A stretch of DNA of 40,988 nt. Origin: Variovorax paradoxus. Its GTDB lineage: Bacteria > Pseudomonadota > Gammaproteobacteria > Burkholderiales > Burkholderiaceae_C. The stretch covers positions 1 to 40,988 of the forward strand of contig NZ_JXQQ01000039.1 in NCBI RefSeq assembly GCF_000834655.1. The letters run 5' to 3'. Below the pieces are notes generated by a model. It saw nothing but the letters and a program-made list of their open reading frames with translations. It was not told the DNA's origin and did not search any database. Both the position numbers and the translations under genes were made by a program. Of the stretch, positions 32,688 through 39,665 are shown piece after piece (within the stretch, counting starts at the first letter, position 1; the number at the start of each line of letters is the position of its first letter).

Positions 32688-33170
32688 ATGGCGACTCAAG
32701 ACGACGACGGCAACAACAAGGCCTCCGACCGCATCAAGGATTCCGCGCAGCAGATCTGGCTGGCCGGTCTCGGGGCCTTCGCCAAGATGCAGCAGGAAGG
32801 CAGCAAGGCCTTCGAGGCGCTGGTCAAGGACGGCGCCGGCATGCAGAAGAAGACCCAGACGGCCGCCGAAGAAACCCTCGCCCAGGCCCAACAGCGCATG
32901 GCCGGCTTCGCCAGCGAGTTCGGCACCAAGGCCGCGGGCCAGTGGGGCAAGCTGGAGAACATCTTCGAGGAGCGCGTGGCGCGCGCGCTCGAGAAACTCG
33001 GCGCCCCTTCGGCCGCCGACATGGCCGCGCTGCAGGCGCGCGTCGACGCCCTCGAAGCGCAATTGAAGGGCAGCGCGAAGACCGCAGCAACCGCCCGCAA
33101 GACCACCGCGCGCAAGGCGGCGGCAGTGCCCGCCGCCAAGAAGACGCTGCGCCGCCCCAAGGCCGGCTGA
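32688..33170 (+). CDS. Phasin-family polyhydroxyalkanoate granule protein (PhaF/PhaI-like)
   Basis: This 160-residue protein's N-terminal part (DSAQQIWLAGLGAFAKMQQEGSKAFEALVKDG) is the phasin motif of poly(hydroxyalkanoate) granule-associated proteins. A helical, Glu/Gln-rich amphipathic middle and a short coiled coil (SAADMAALQARVDALEAQL, about residues 107-125) follow. The Ala/Lys-rich tail (130-160, KTAATARKTTARKAAA then AAKKTLRR) resembles the histone-like DNA-binding tail of PhaF. It probably coats PHA granules and may tether them to the nucleoid. The TetR gene lies downstream, as PhaD-type regulators do in some pha clusters. Confidence 0.88.
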   Translation: MATQDDDGNNKASDRIKDSAQQIWLAGLGAFAKMQQEGSKAFEALVKDGAGMQKKTQTAAEETLAQAQQRMAGFASEFGTKAAGQWGKLENIFEERVARALEKLGAPSAADMAALQARVDALEAQLKGSAKTAATARKTTARKAAAVPAAKKTLRRPKAG

Positions 33171-33182
33171 CCTGCTCCCGAA

Positions 33183-33214
33183 TTGCGGCGCTGCACAAAA
33201 ATCCGGCGCCGCAA
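33183..33214. terminator. Hairpin after the phasin gene, no T-run
   Basis: TTGCGGCGC (33183-33191) pairs perfectly with GCGCCGCAA (33206-33214) across a 14-base loop, 13 bases after the phasin stop. The absence of a T-tract on either strand makes intrinsic termination uncertain. Confidence 0.35.
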
Positions 33215-33224
33215 AACATGTCCC

Positions 33225-33259
33225 GCACCGTTCATGGTGCAGTGCACATACGCTAGAGT
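33225..33259 (+). promoter_or_regulatory. Candidate TetR promoter and operator
   Basis: GCACC (33225-33229) and GGTGC (33236-33240) form a dyad, overlapped downstream by GTGCAC, and TAGAGT at 33254-33259 is a plausible -10 some 36 bases before the TetR ATG. A dyad overlapping its own promoter would suit TetR autoregulation. This is inferred from layout. Confidence 0.35.
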
Positions 33260-33295
33260 GTTCCCAAGAGCAAGAGACACACCGGGGGCACCGAC

Positions 33296-33994
33296 ATGGC
33301 AAAGAAGGCGCCACGCCGCACAGCGCAACGCATCCTCGAAGCCGCATTGGACCTGTTCAACCGCTTCGGGGAACCGAACGTCTCGACCACGCTGATCGCG
33401 GGCGATCTCAACATCAGCCCCGGCAACCTCTACTACCACTACCCCGCCAAGGAAGAGCTGATCAACAAGCTCTACGAGGGCTACGAGGCCGAGCTCAACG
33501 AACTGCTGCATGCCAGCGAAGGCGTGCACGACGTGGAGGACGCGTGGTTCTTCATGCACACGCTGTTCGAGCTGATCTGGCGCTACCGCTTCCTCTACCG
33601 CGACCTGAACGACCTTCTGAGCAAGAACCGGCACCTGGAGACCCAGTTCCAGCTGGTGCTCAAGAACAAGGCACGCGCCATCCGCCAGCTGATCGCGGGC
33701 CTCGGCCGCGCCGGCCACCTGGACATCGACGCGCACGAGATCGACCCGCTGGCCCAGAGCATGGTCGTGGTGCTGACCTACTGGCTGAGCTACGAATACG
33801 TGCGCAACCCGCGCGAGGCCCTCGAACCGGCGCACGCCCAGGGCGCGCTGATGCGAGGCGGCCACCACACCCTGCACCTGCTCGCGCCCTACCTCGGGCG
33901 CGAACAGCGACGGCATCTGCTGACACTGAGCAATGCCTACAACGGCGAAGATGCCACGCACAACGTGGTTCCCACTGTCGACATGGCGGCCTAG
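33296..33994 (+). CDS. TetR-family transcriptional regulator (PhaD-like)
   Basis: This 232-residue protein has an N-terminal TetR helix-turn-helix (residues about 8-55: RTAQRILEAALDLFNRFGEPNVSTTLIAGDLNISPGNLYYHYPAKEELINKLY) and an all-helical ligand domain with DVEDAWFFMHTLFELIWRYRFLYRDLNDLL, the pattern of the TetR_C_33-type C-terminal domain. Such proteins near phasin genes (PhaD) modulate PHA genes in response to acyl-CoA-like ligands. It is followed after 15 bases by the TPR-like gene in the same direction. PhaD-type function is inference from the neighbouring phasin. Confidence 0.9.
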   Translation: MAKKAPRRTAQRILEAALDLFNRFGEPNVSTTLIAGDLNISPGNLYYHYPAKEELINKLYEGYEAELNELLHASEGVHDVEDAWFFMHTLFELIWRYRFLYRDLNDLLSKNRHLETQFQLVLKNKARAIRQLIAGLGRAGHLDIDAHEIDPLAQSMVVVLTYWLSYEYVRNPREALEPAHAQGALMRGGHHTLHLLAPYLGREQRRHLLTLSNAYNGEDATHNVVPTVDMAA

Positions 33995-34009
33995 GGCCTC
34001 GTTCAACCC

Positions 34010-34846
34010 ATGCCCCACCCCGATTTCAAACCGCTCTCGCTGATGTCCGCCGGCCCGGTGGCCGCCAACGCGGAACCGTGGAAGCCGCTCCCCTACGCCG
34101 ACGTGCCGCGCTTCGACGCACGCAGCGTACTGCCGCACTGGCCGCGCCTGCATGCCGGCCACCACCTGCCCCCGCCGGACGCCGACGCGCCGCTGGCCGA
34201 GGGCTGGGCGCTGTACCACAGCGGCGAATTCGAACGCGCCGCCGCCATCGGCCTGCTGCACGGTTCCGAGGGCCTGGTGCTCGCCAACCAGGCCACCGCG
34301 ATCTACGCCAACTACCTGGAGCCGCGCGAGGCCACGCGGCTTGCGATGTTCCGCCAGGTGATCGAGCGCGCCGGCGCCCAGGTCGCCGCCGAGCCCGACA
34401 ACTGCCAGGCGCTCTACTGGCAGGCCTACGCCCTGGGTCGCTACAGCCAGGGCATCAGCGTGGCGCGCGCGCTGGCGCAGGGGCTGGGCAGCAAGCTCAA
34501 GGGCGCGCTGGAGCATGTGATCGCGCTGCAGCCGGAGCACGCCGACGCGCACATCGCGCTGGCCGCGTTCCACGCCGAGGTGATCGACAAGGTGGGCGCG
34601 CTGGTCGGGCGCATGACCTACGGCGTGCGCGCCGAGACCTCGGTGGAATTGTTCGAGCGCGGCCTCCAGCTGCATCCGCATTCGGCCGCCGGAATGATGG
34701 AATACGCCCGCGCCCTCCTGATGCTGCACGGCGATTCGCGCATGGCCGAAGCCACGCAGCTCTACGAAGAGGCCGCGGCACTGAAGCCGGCGGATGCGCG
34801 GGAGCGGCTGGACGTGGAGCTGGCGCGGGCCGGGCTGTCGGACTGA
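34010..34846 (+). CDS. TPR-like hypothetical protein
   Basis: This 278-residue soluble, alanine-rich, mostly helical protein has repeated TPR-like helix pairs: ALYHSGEFERAAAIGLLHGSEGLVLANQATAIYANYL, LYWQAYALGRYSQGI, KGALEHVIALQPEHADAHIALAAFHAEVI, VELFERGLQLHPHSAAGMMEYARALLML, and EATQLYEEAAALKPADA. No signal peptide or catalytic motif is seen. TPR proteins act as protein-binding scaffolds. It starts 15 bases after the TetR gene, so the two are probably co-transcribed, and a link to PHA or lipid physiology is possible but unproven. Confidence 0.8.
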   Translation: MPHPDFKPLSLMSAGPVAANAEPWKPLPYADVPRFDARSVLPHWPRLHAGHHLPPPDADAPLAEGWALYHSGEFERAAAIGLLHGSEGLVLANQATAIYANYLEPREATRLAMFRQVIERAGAQVAAEPDNCQALYWQAYALGRYSQGISVARALAQGLGSKLKGALEHVIALQPEHADAHIALAAFHAEVIDKVGALVGRMTYGVRAETSVELFERGLQLHPHSAAGMMEYARALLMLHGDSRMAEATQLYEEAAALKPADARERLDVELARAGLSD

Positions 34847-34856
34847 GCGGCGCGCG

Positions 34857-35738
34857 TCACCGCTGCTGGCGAATCAATCCGATCTGGTCCAGAAACGCCC
34901 GCACGCGCGGCTGCCACACCTCGGGATAGCGCGAAAACAGCGCATGCCCGTCCTCGCCATGGGGCGGGAATTGCGTGAACTCGCCCTTGCCCCCCGCATC
35001 GCTGAAGGCCTTGAACCACTCCTGCGGATAGGTGGGCCCGAAGTACTGGTCGTTCTCGGTGTAGATCCACAGCGTGGGGATGTGCGCGGTCTTGCCGTAC
35101 TGGCCGAACAGGCGCTCCATGGCCTGCGGCGAGCACGGGCGCTGCGGCTGGGTCTTCGGATTGCCGCCGCCGCCGCCCGCGAAGTTGATGGCTGCCACCA
35201 CGCCCGCGGGGTTCCGGGCGGCCGCCGCGATGGCGATGGTTCCGCCGAACGACTGCCCGACGATGACCGCGCGCGCCGGATCGACATCGGGCCGCGCGCG
35301 CATCAGCTGTAGCACCTGCAGCGTCTGCGCCAGCCCCGCCTCGTAGGCGGGTGCGTAGCGCCTGGCGCCGCACTGGCCGCTGGCCTCCACGTCTTCGCCG
35401 CCGGTCACGCCGTAGCCGATGCGGGTCGGCACCGCCACGACGAAGCCCTGCGCCACGAAGAAGCGCGACGCCACCGAATAGCGCGCGCGCCCCATGGCCG
35501 CACGTTCCGCGGCCTCTGCCGCCCGGCCGTGGTTCAGGACGATCAGCGGAGCCGGCACCGGGTTCGCGTCGTCCGAGAAGACCGTGACCCGGATGGACTG
35601 CTCGACGCGCTTGCCGTAGATGTCGCTCACCTGCACCGGCACGTCGAGCTGCTCCTCGCGCAAGGCGCCATGGGCGCTCATGGCGGCCAGCAGGAAGTGC
35701 AGCAGCACGGCCCACCAGCGTGCGGATGTCTTCTTCAC
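34857..35738 (-). CDS. Exported alpha/beta hydrolase (dienelactone-hydrolase-like)
   Basis: This 293-residue protein has a Sec signal (MKKTSARWWAVLLHFLLAAMSAHGA). LIVLNHGRA supplies the oxyanion region and VGQSFGGTIAIAAAA the nucleophile elbow (Ser163). TENDQYFGPTYPQEW gives the likely acid, and HGEDGHALFSRYPEVW the catalytic His. It should be a periplasmic or secreted esterase/hydrolase of unknown substrate. The stop lies 10 bases from the convergent TPR gene's stop. It is divergent from the acyl-CoA-binding protein gene with only 63 bases between. Confidence 0.87.
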   Translation of the reverse strand: MKKTSARWWAVLLHFLLAAMSAHGALREEQLDVPVQVSDIYGKRVEQSIRVTVFSDDANPVPAPLIVLNHGRAAEAAERAAMGRARYSVASRFFVAQGFVVAVPTRIGYGVTGGEDVEASGQCGARRYAPAYEAGLAQTLQVLQLMRARPDVDPARAVIVGQSFGGTIAIAAAARNPAGVVAAINFAGGGGGNPKTQPQRPCSPQAMERLFGQYGKTAHIPTLWIYTENDQYFGPTYPQEWFKAFSDAGGKGEFTQFPPHGEDGHALFSRYPEVWQPRVRAFLDQIGLIRQQR

Positions 35739-35801
35739 GAATGCTCCTCCCGCTCACGGTTATTAAGATCGCCGTTTCGATTCATCCTCTTCCCACCCGC
35801 C

Positions 35802-36062
35802 ATGTCCGACCTCAACGCCCAATTCGAAGCCGCCCAAGCCAACTCCAAGCTGCTGGCCGAGCGCCCCGACAATCCGACGCTGCTGAAGATCTACGGCCTT
35901 TTCAAGCAGGCCACCGAAGGCGACAACACCGCCAAGAAGCCCAGTTTCAGCGACATCGTCGCGCGTGCCAAGTGGGATGCGTGGACCGCCCAGAAGGGCG
36001 CGAGCGCCGACGAAGCCAAGCAGAAGTACATCGACCTCATCGAATCCCTGCGCGCGGGCTAG
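35802..36062 (+). CDS. Acyl-CoA-binding protein (ACBP)
   Basis: This 86-residue four-helix protein matches ACBP almost end to end: LLKIYGLFKQATEGDN, KKPSFSDIVARAKWDAWTAQKG and EAKQKYIDLIESL, including the conserved Tyr-Lys, KWDAW and KY residues that contact the CoA and acyl chain. ACBPs bind long-chain acyl-CoA in the cytosol. They are near-universal in eukaryotes but patchy in bacteria, so this is a useful marker. It sits beside thioesterase, phasin and CoA-transferase genes. The ATG at 35802 gives the standard family length. A dispersed repeat begins two bases after its stop. Confidence 0.95.
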   Translation: MSDLNAQFEAAQANSKLLAERPDNPTLLKIYGLFKQATEGDNTAKKPSFSDIVARAKWDAWTAQKGASADEAKQKYIDLIESLRAG

Positions 36063-36063
36063 G

Positions 36064-36150
36064 CGCCCCCCCAGGCTTGCCGCACTTCGTGTCGCGGCGC
36101 CAACCCCCTTCAAGGGGCAACACCTGCGGCCCGGCGAAGCCGGTTACGCG
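36064..36150. repeat. Dispersed repeat, copy B
   Basis: This segment is the counterpart of 15184-15269, same orientation, filling nearly the whole gap between the ACBP stop (36062) and the CoA-transferase stop (36153). It has the same ordered blocks (CCAGGCTT, GTGTCGC, CCCCTT-CAAGGGG hairpin, ACACCTG, GGCCCGGC, AGCCGG). Here the hairpin stem is CCCCTT/AAGGGG. Confidence 0.7.
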
Positions 36151-36152
36151 AT

Positions 36153-37409
36153 TCACGAAGGCGAGCCGACGATCCCGCGGGCGTGCAGCGCGGCGATCTG
36201 CTCGGCGCTCAGGCCGATCTCCCTCAATACATCGTCCGTGTCAGCGCCCAGTGCCGGCGCGTTGTGCCGGTGGCTCGCCGGCGTGAGCGAGAGCTTGGGC
36301 ACGAAGCCGGGCACCGCGAGCGCGCTGCCGTCGGGCATCCGCACCTCTTGCAGCATGCCGCGCGCGGCGTAGTGCGGGTCGGCCGCGATGTCGGCGATGG
36401 TGTAAATGCGGCCGGCCGGCACATGCGCGGCATCGAGTGCGGCGAGCACCTCGTCCACGGTGCGCGTGGCGGTCCAGTCGCCGATGGCGGCATCGAGCAT
36501 TTCCACCTGGGCCACGCGGCCCGCATTGCCCACCAGCGCCGGATCGGCGGCCAGGTCCGGGCGGCCGATGCATTCCATCAACCGGCGAAAGATGCTGTCG
36601 CCGTTGCCCGCGACGATCGCGTAGCCGCCGTCGGCGCAGCGGTACGCATTGGTCGGCGCAATGCCCGGCAGCGCGCTGCCGGCGGCTTGCCGCACCGCGC
36701 CGAATTCGCCGTACTCGGGCAGGAGGCTCTCCATGCAGTTGAAGACCGCCTCGTACAGCGCCACGTCGATCACCTGCCCCCTGCCCTTCGGGTACTGCGC
36801 GCTCACCGTCGCATGGCGGTGCTGCATCGCCATGAGCACGCCGATCACGCCGTGCAACGAGGCCAGCGTGTCGCCGATCGACACGCCCACGCGCACCGGC
36901 ACGCGGCCGGGTTCGCCCGTGAGGTGGCGCAGCCCGCCCATCGCCTCGGCGACCACGCCGAAGCCGGGACGGTCGCGGTAAGGGCCGGTCTGGCCGTAGC
37001 CGCTGATGCGCAGCATCACGAGGCCTGGGTTGGCGGCCAGCAATTCATCGGGGCCGAGGCCCCAGCCTTCCATCGCGCCGGGGCGGAAGTTCTCGATCAG
37101 CACGTCGGCCTCGGCCGCGAGTTGCCGCACGATGGCCTGCGCCTCGGGCTCGCGCAGGTCGAGTGCCAGCGAGCGCTTGTTGCGCGACTGCACCTGCCAC
37201 CAGACCGAGGTGCCGTCCTTGAGCAGCCGCCAGGTGCGCAGCGGATCGCCCGCGCCGGGCGGCTCGATCTTCACCACCTCGGCACCGAAATCGGCCAGCG
37301 TGCGCGCGGCGAAAGGCCCGGCGATCAGCTGGCCGAGCTCGACGACCTTGAGGCCGGCCAGCGGGCCCGCGGCGGGCGGCATTGCCTGGGAAGAAGCGGT
37401 ATTCGTCAT
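36153..37409 (-). CDS. CaiB/BaiF-family (class III) CoA transferase
   Basis: This 418-residue protein has family hallmarks GLKVVELGQLIAGPFAARTLADFGAEVVKIEPPGAGDPLR, DVLIENFRPGAMEGWGLGPDEL, ISGYGQTGPYRDRPGFGVVAEAMGGL and VIDVALYEAVFNCMESLLPEY. Class III enzymes move CoA between carboxylates through aspartyl-CoA intermediates. Substrates cannot be predicted from sequence; formyl-, succinyl- or aromatic acyl-CoA are all possible. The ATG at 37409 (MTNTASSQ) is chosen over the longer open frame because LAGLKVVELG begins the conserved domain about 17 residues in. It is convergent with ACBP and divergent from the AraC gene. Confidence 0.92.
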   Translation of the reverse strand: MTNTASSQAMPPAAGPLAGLKVVELGQLIAGPFAARTLADFGAEVVKIEPPGAGDPLRTWRLLKDGTSVWWQVQSRNKRSLALDLREPEAQAIVRQLAAEADVLIENFRPGAMEGWGLGPDELLAANPGLVMLRISGYGQTGPYRDRPGFGVVAEAMGGLRHLTGEPGRVPVRVGVSIGDTLASLHGVIGVLMAMQHRHATVSAQYPKGRGQVIDVALYEAVFNCMESLLPEYGEFGAVRQAAGSALPGIAPTNAYRCADGGYAIVAGNGDSIFRRLMECIGRPDLAADPALVGNAGRVAQVEMLDAAIGDWTATRTVDEVLAALDAAHVPAGRIYTIADIAADPHYAARGMLQEVRMPDGSALAVPGFVPKLSLTPASHRHNAPALGADTDDVLREIGLSAEQIAALHARGIVGSPS

Positions 37410-37711
37410 GGCGCCAGAGTGTGCCGTGTCGCGGCATGCCCTCCGCGGGGCGGGAAAACACCTATGAATTCTTGACACCCCACGTCGCCCGCTTTCCGCA
37501 CCGCAGCAATCGGGCGCCGAGCGCGCCTCTCCCCCGAGGAGAAAGGCAGTTGCTGCACCGCAATGCCGTCGTCCTGGCACTCGCGCAAAGGTCAAAAAAG
37601 TATCGATTTCGAACACCGAGTCTGGTTGTTGACGTCCTGGGCGATTCGTACAGTCCGCTCCACTGTCACGCGTCGCAACCACAACAAAGAGACAAGGAAA
37701 GGGACCCGCTC
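37410..37711. other. Divergent intergenic region between the CoA-transferase and AraC genes (no gene)
   Basis: This 302-bp gap has no credible reading frame. TTGACA occurs at 37472-37477 but no -10 follows at normal spacing. An ACAGT-N7-ACTGT dyad (37650-37666) lies 46 bases before the AraC start and could be an operator. The stretch around 37590-37615 is noticeably AT-richer. The AraC ribosome site is AAGGAAAGGG near 37695. Confidence 0.5.
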
Positions 37712-38602
37712 ATGCAGCCTGATCTGGAAATCGTCGAAGTCCGCGGGGACGAATCGTTCACCGCCTGGGCGCACGGCTATCCGTACCGCACGGTGCGCTG
37801 GCACTTCCATCCCGAGTACGAGATCCAGCTGATCGTGGAGACCCGGGGCGTGTATTTCGTGGGCGACCACGTCGGCCACTTCGAGCCCGGCAACCTCGTG
37901 CTGATGGGCCCGGACCTTCCACACAACTGGATCAGCGACGTGCCCGCTGGCCAGAGCGTGGAACGGCGCGGCATCGTGATCCAGTTCCCCGCCGGGCTCG
38001 TGAAGAACATGGCCGCCACCTTCCCCGAATTCGAGCGCATCGCGCCGCTCCTGGCCGAGTCGGGCTCGGGCCTGCTGTTCTCCGCCGAAACCGCCCTCGC
38101 GGCCAAGCCGATGATGGAGTCGCTGCTCGAGGCGCGGGGCCTTCGCCGCGTGATCCTGCTGCTCTCGCTGCTCGAGCTGCTGGTCGACAGCCACGACCGC
38201 CAGCGGCTCGCGAGCCCCGCGTTCAAGCCCGACCCGAAGGCCTTCATGTCGCACGCCATCAACAACGTGCTCGCGCACATCTCGGCCAATCTGGGCGACG
38301 AGCTGCGCGAACCGATGCTGGCCGAGCTGGTGGGCCAGAGCCCGAGTGCGTTCTCGCGGTCGTTCCGCAAGCACACGGGCCAGTCGTTCGTGCGCTACGT
38401 GAACCGGCTGCGCATCAGCCGCGCCTGCGAGCTGCTCACCAACAGCGAGAAGCCGGTGCTCGACGTCTGCATGGACGTGGGCTTCAACAACGTCTCGAAC
38501 TTCAACCGGCAGTTCCTCCTGCACAAGCGCATGCCGCCGACCAAGTTCCGCAACTTCCATCGCATGCAGGCCGCGGCCTCGCGTGCCGCCAGCACGCCGT
38601 AG
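37712..38602 (+). CDS. AraC-family regulator with N-terminal cupin
   Basis: This 296-residue protein has an N-terminal cupin-like sensor (residues about 20-110; WHFHPEYEIQLIVETRGVYFVGDHVGHFEPGNLVLMGPDLPHNW) and a C-terminal double helix-turn-helix of AraC type (about 190-285; MLAELVGQSPSAFSRSFRKHTGQSFVRYVNRLRISRACELL and VLDVCMDVGFNNVSNFNRQFLLHKRMPPTKFR). Sugar-responsive AraC proteins often sit directly before the transporter they control, as here: the sugar-binding-protein gene starts 117 bases downstream in the same direction. It probably activates that CUT2 operon with the sugar as effector. Confidence 0.92.
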   Translation: MQPDLEIVEVRGDESFTAWAHGYPYRTVRWHFHPEYEIQLIVETRGVYFVGDHVGHFEPGNLVLMGPDLPHNWISDVPAGQSVERRGIVIQFPAGLVKNMAATFPEFERIAPLLAESGSGLLFSAETALAAKPMMESLLEARGLRRVILLLSLLELLVDSHDRQRLASPAFKPDPKAFMSHAINNVLAHISANLGDELREPMLAELVGQSPSAFSRSFRKHTGQSFVRYVNRLRISRACELLTNSEKPVLDVCMDVGFNNVSNFNRQFLLHKRMPPTKFRNFHRMQAAASRAASTP

Positions 38603-38636
38603 CCGGCGTTCGCTTTTCGTTCCCGCGTCGTCACCG

Positions 38637-38676
38637 GCGCGGCGCATCGGGCGCCGCGCGGGGCACGCCTTTGCCC
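38637..38676 (+). terminator. Double hairpin between the AraC and sugar-binding-protein genes
   Basis: GCGCGGCGC-ATCGG-GCGCCGCGC (38637-38659), then GGGCA/TGCCC (38661-38676), ending in a short T-run (38681-38685). It may terminate the AraC transcript or attenuate read-through into the transporter genes. The T-run is four bases off the second stem, so strength is uncertain. Confidence 0.5.
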
Positions 38677-38719
38677 GCGCTTTTTCGACAGTCCACTCGA
38701 ACCCAAGGAGACCGCAACC

Positions 38720-39640
38720 ATGAAGAACCTTCTCAAGGCCACCGCCCTCACCGCCGCCCTCGCCTGCGGCGCATCCGCCGCGCAAGCGCAGGCGCCCAGG
38801 CAGCCGCTGCGCATCGGCATGACCTTCCAGGAACTGAACAACCCCTACTTCGTGACGATGAAACAGGCGCTGGAAGAAGCCGCGGCCAGCATCGGCGCGA
38901 CCGTGGTCACCACCGACGCGCGCCACGACGTGGCCAAGCAGATCGGCGACGTGGAAGACATGATCCAGAAGAAGGTCGACATCCTTCTGCTGAACCCGAC
39001 CGACTCCACCGGCGTGCAGTCGGCGGTGCGTTCGGCCAAGAAAGCGGGCCTGATCGTGGTGGCCGTCGATGCGAATGCGCAAGGCCCGGTCGACTCCTTC
39101 GTCGGCTCCAAGAACACCGACGCCGGGCGCCTGGCCTGCGACTACCTCGCCAAGAGCATCGGCGAGAAGGGCGACGTGGCGATCCTGGACGGCATCCCGG
39201 TGGTGCCGATCCTGGAGCGCGTGAAGGGCTGCCGCGAGGCGCTCGCCAAGTACCCCGGCATCAAGGTCGTGAGCACGCAGAACGGCAAGCAGGAGCGCGC
39301 CACCGCGCTCACCGTGACCGAGAACATCCTCCAGGCCAACAAGAACCTGAAGGGCATCTTCAGCGTGAACGACGGCGGCTCGATGGGCGCGCTCGCGGCC
39401 ATCGAGGCGAGCGGCAAGGACGTGAAGCTCACCAGCGTGGATGGCGCGCCCGAAGCGATCAAGGCGATGCAGAAGCAAGGCTCCAAGTTCGTCGCCACCA
39501 CCGCGCAGTACCCGCGCGACCAGATCCGCCTGGCCATCGGCATCGCGCTCGCGAAGAAGTGGGGCGCCAACGTGCCCGCCGCGGTGCCGGTGGATGTGAA
39601 GCTGATCGACGCCGAAGGCGCCAAGACCTTCACCTGGTAA
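38720..39640 (+). CDS. Sugar ABC transporter substrate-binding protein (RbsB-like)
   Basis: This 306-residue periplasmic protein has a Sec signal peptide ([24 protein letters not shown]). The ribose-binding-type fold reads [73 protein letters not shown] and [30 protein letters not shown]. Unlike the binding protein at 2948 it has no twin-arginine motif and is shorter. A clear AAGGAGA ribosome site precedes the ATG. The ATPase follows after 25 bases. It delivers a pentose or hexose-like ligand; the exact sugar is not predictable. Confidence 0.93.
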   Translation: MKNLLKATALTAALACGASAAQAQAPRQPLRIGMTFQELNNPYFVTMKQALEEAAASIGATVVTTDARHDVAKQIGDVEDMIQKKVDILLLNPTDSTGVQSAVRSAKKAGLIVVAVDANAQGPVDSFVGSKNTDAGRLACDYLAKSIGEKGDVAILDGIPVVPILERVKGCREALAKYPGIKVVSTQNGKQERATALTVTENILQANKNLKGIFSVNDGGSMGALAAIEASGKDVKLTSVDGAPEAIKAMQKQGSKFVATTAQYPRDQIRLAIGIALAKKWGANVPAAVPVDVKLIDAEGAKTFTW

Positions 39641-39665
39641 CTGCACCACAGTTCAGGACCTGGCC

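Noticed and set aside
37472..37477. TTGACA as an AraC promoter -35
   Set aside because: No -10-like hexamer lies 15-19 bases downstream.
37629..37654. TTGACG...TACAGT as an AraC promoter
   Set aside because: The spacer is only 14 bases, too short for a normal sigma-70 promoter.
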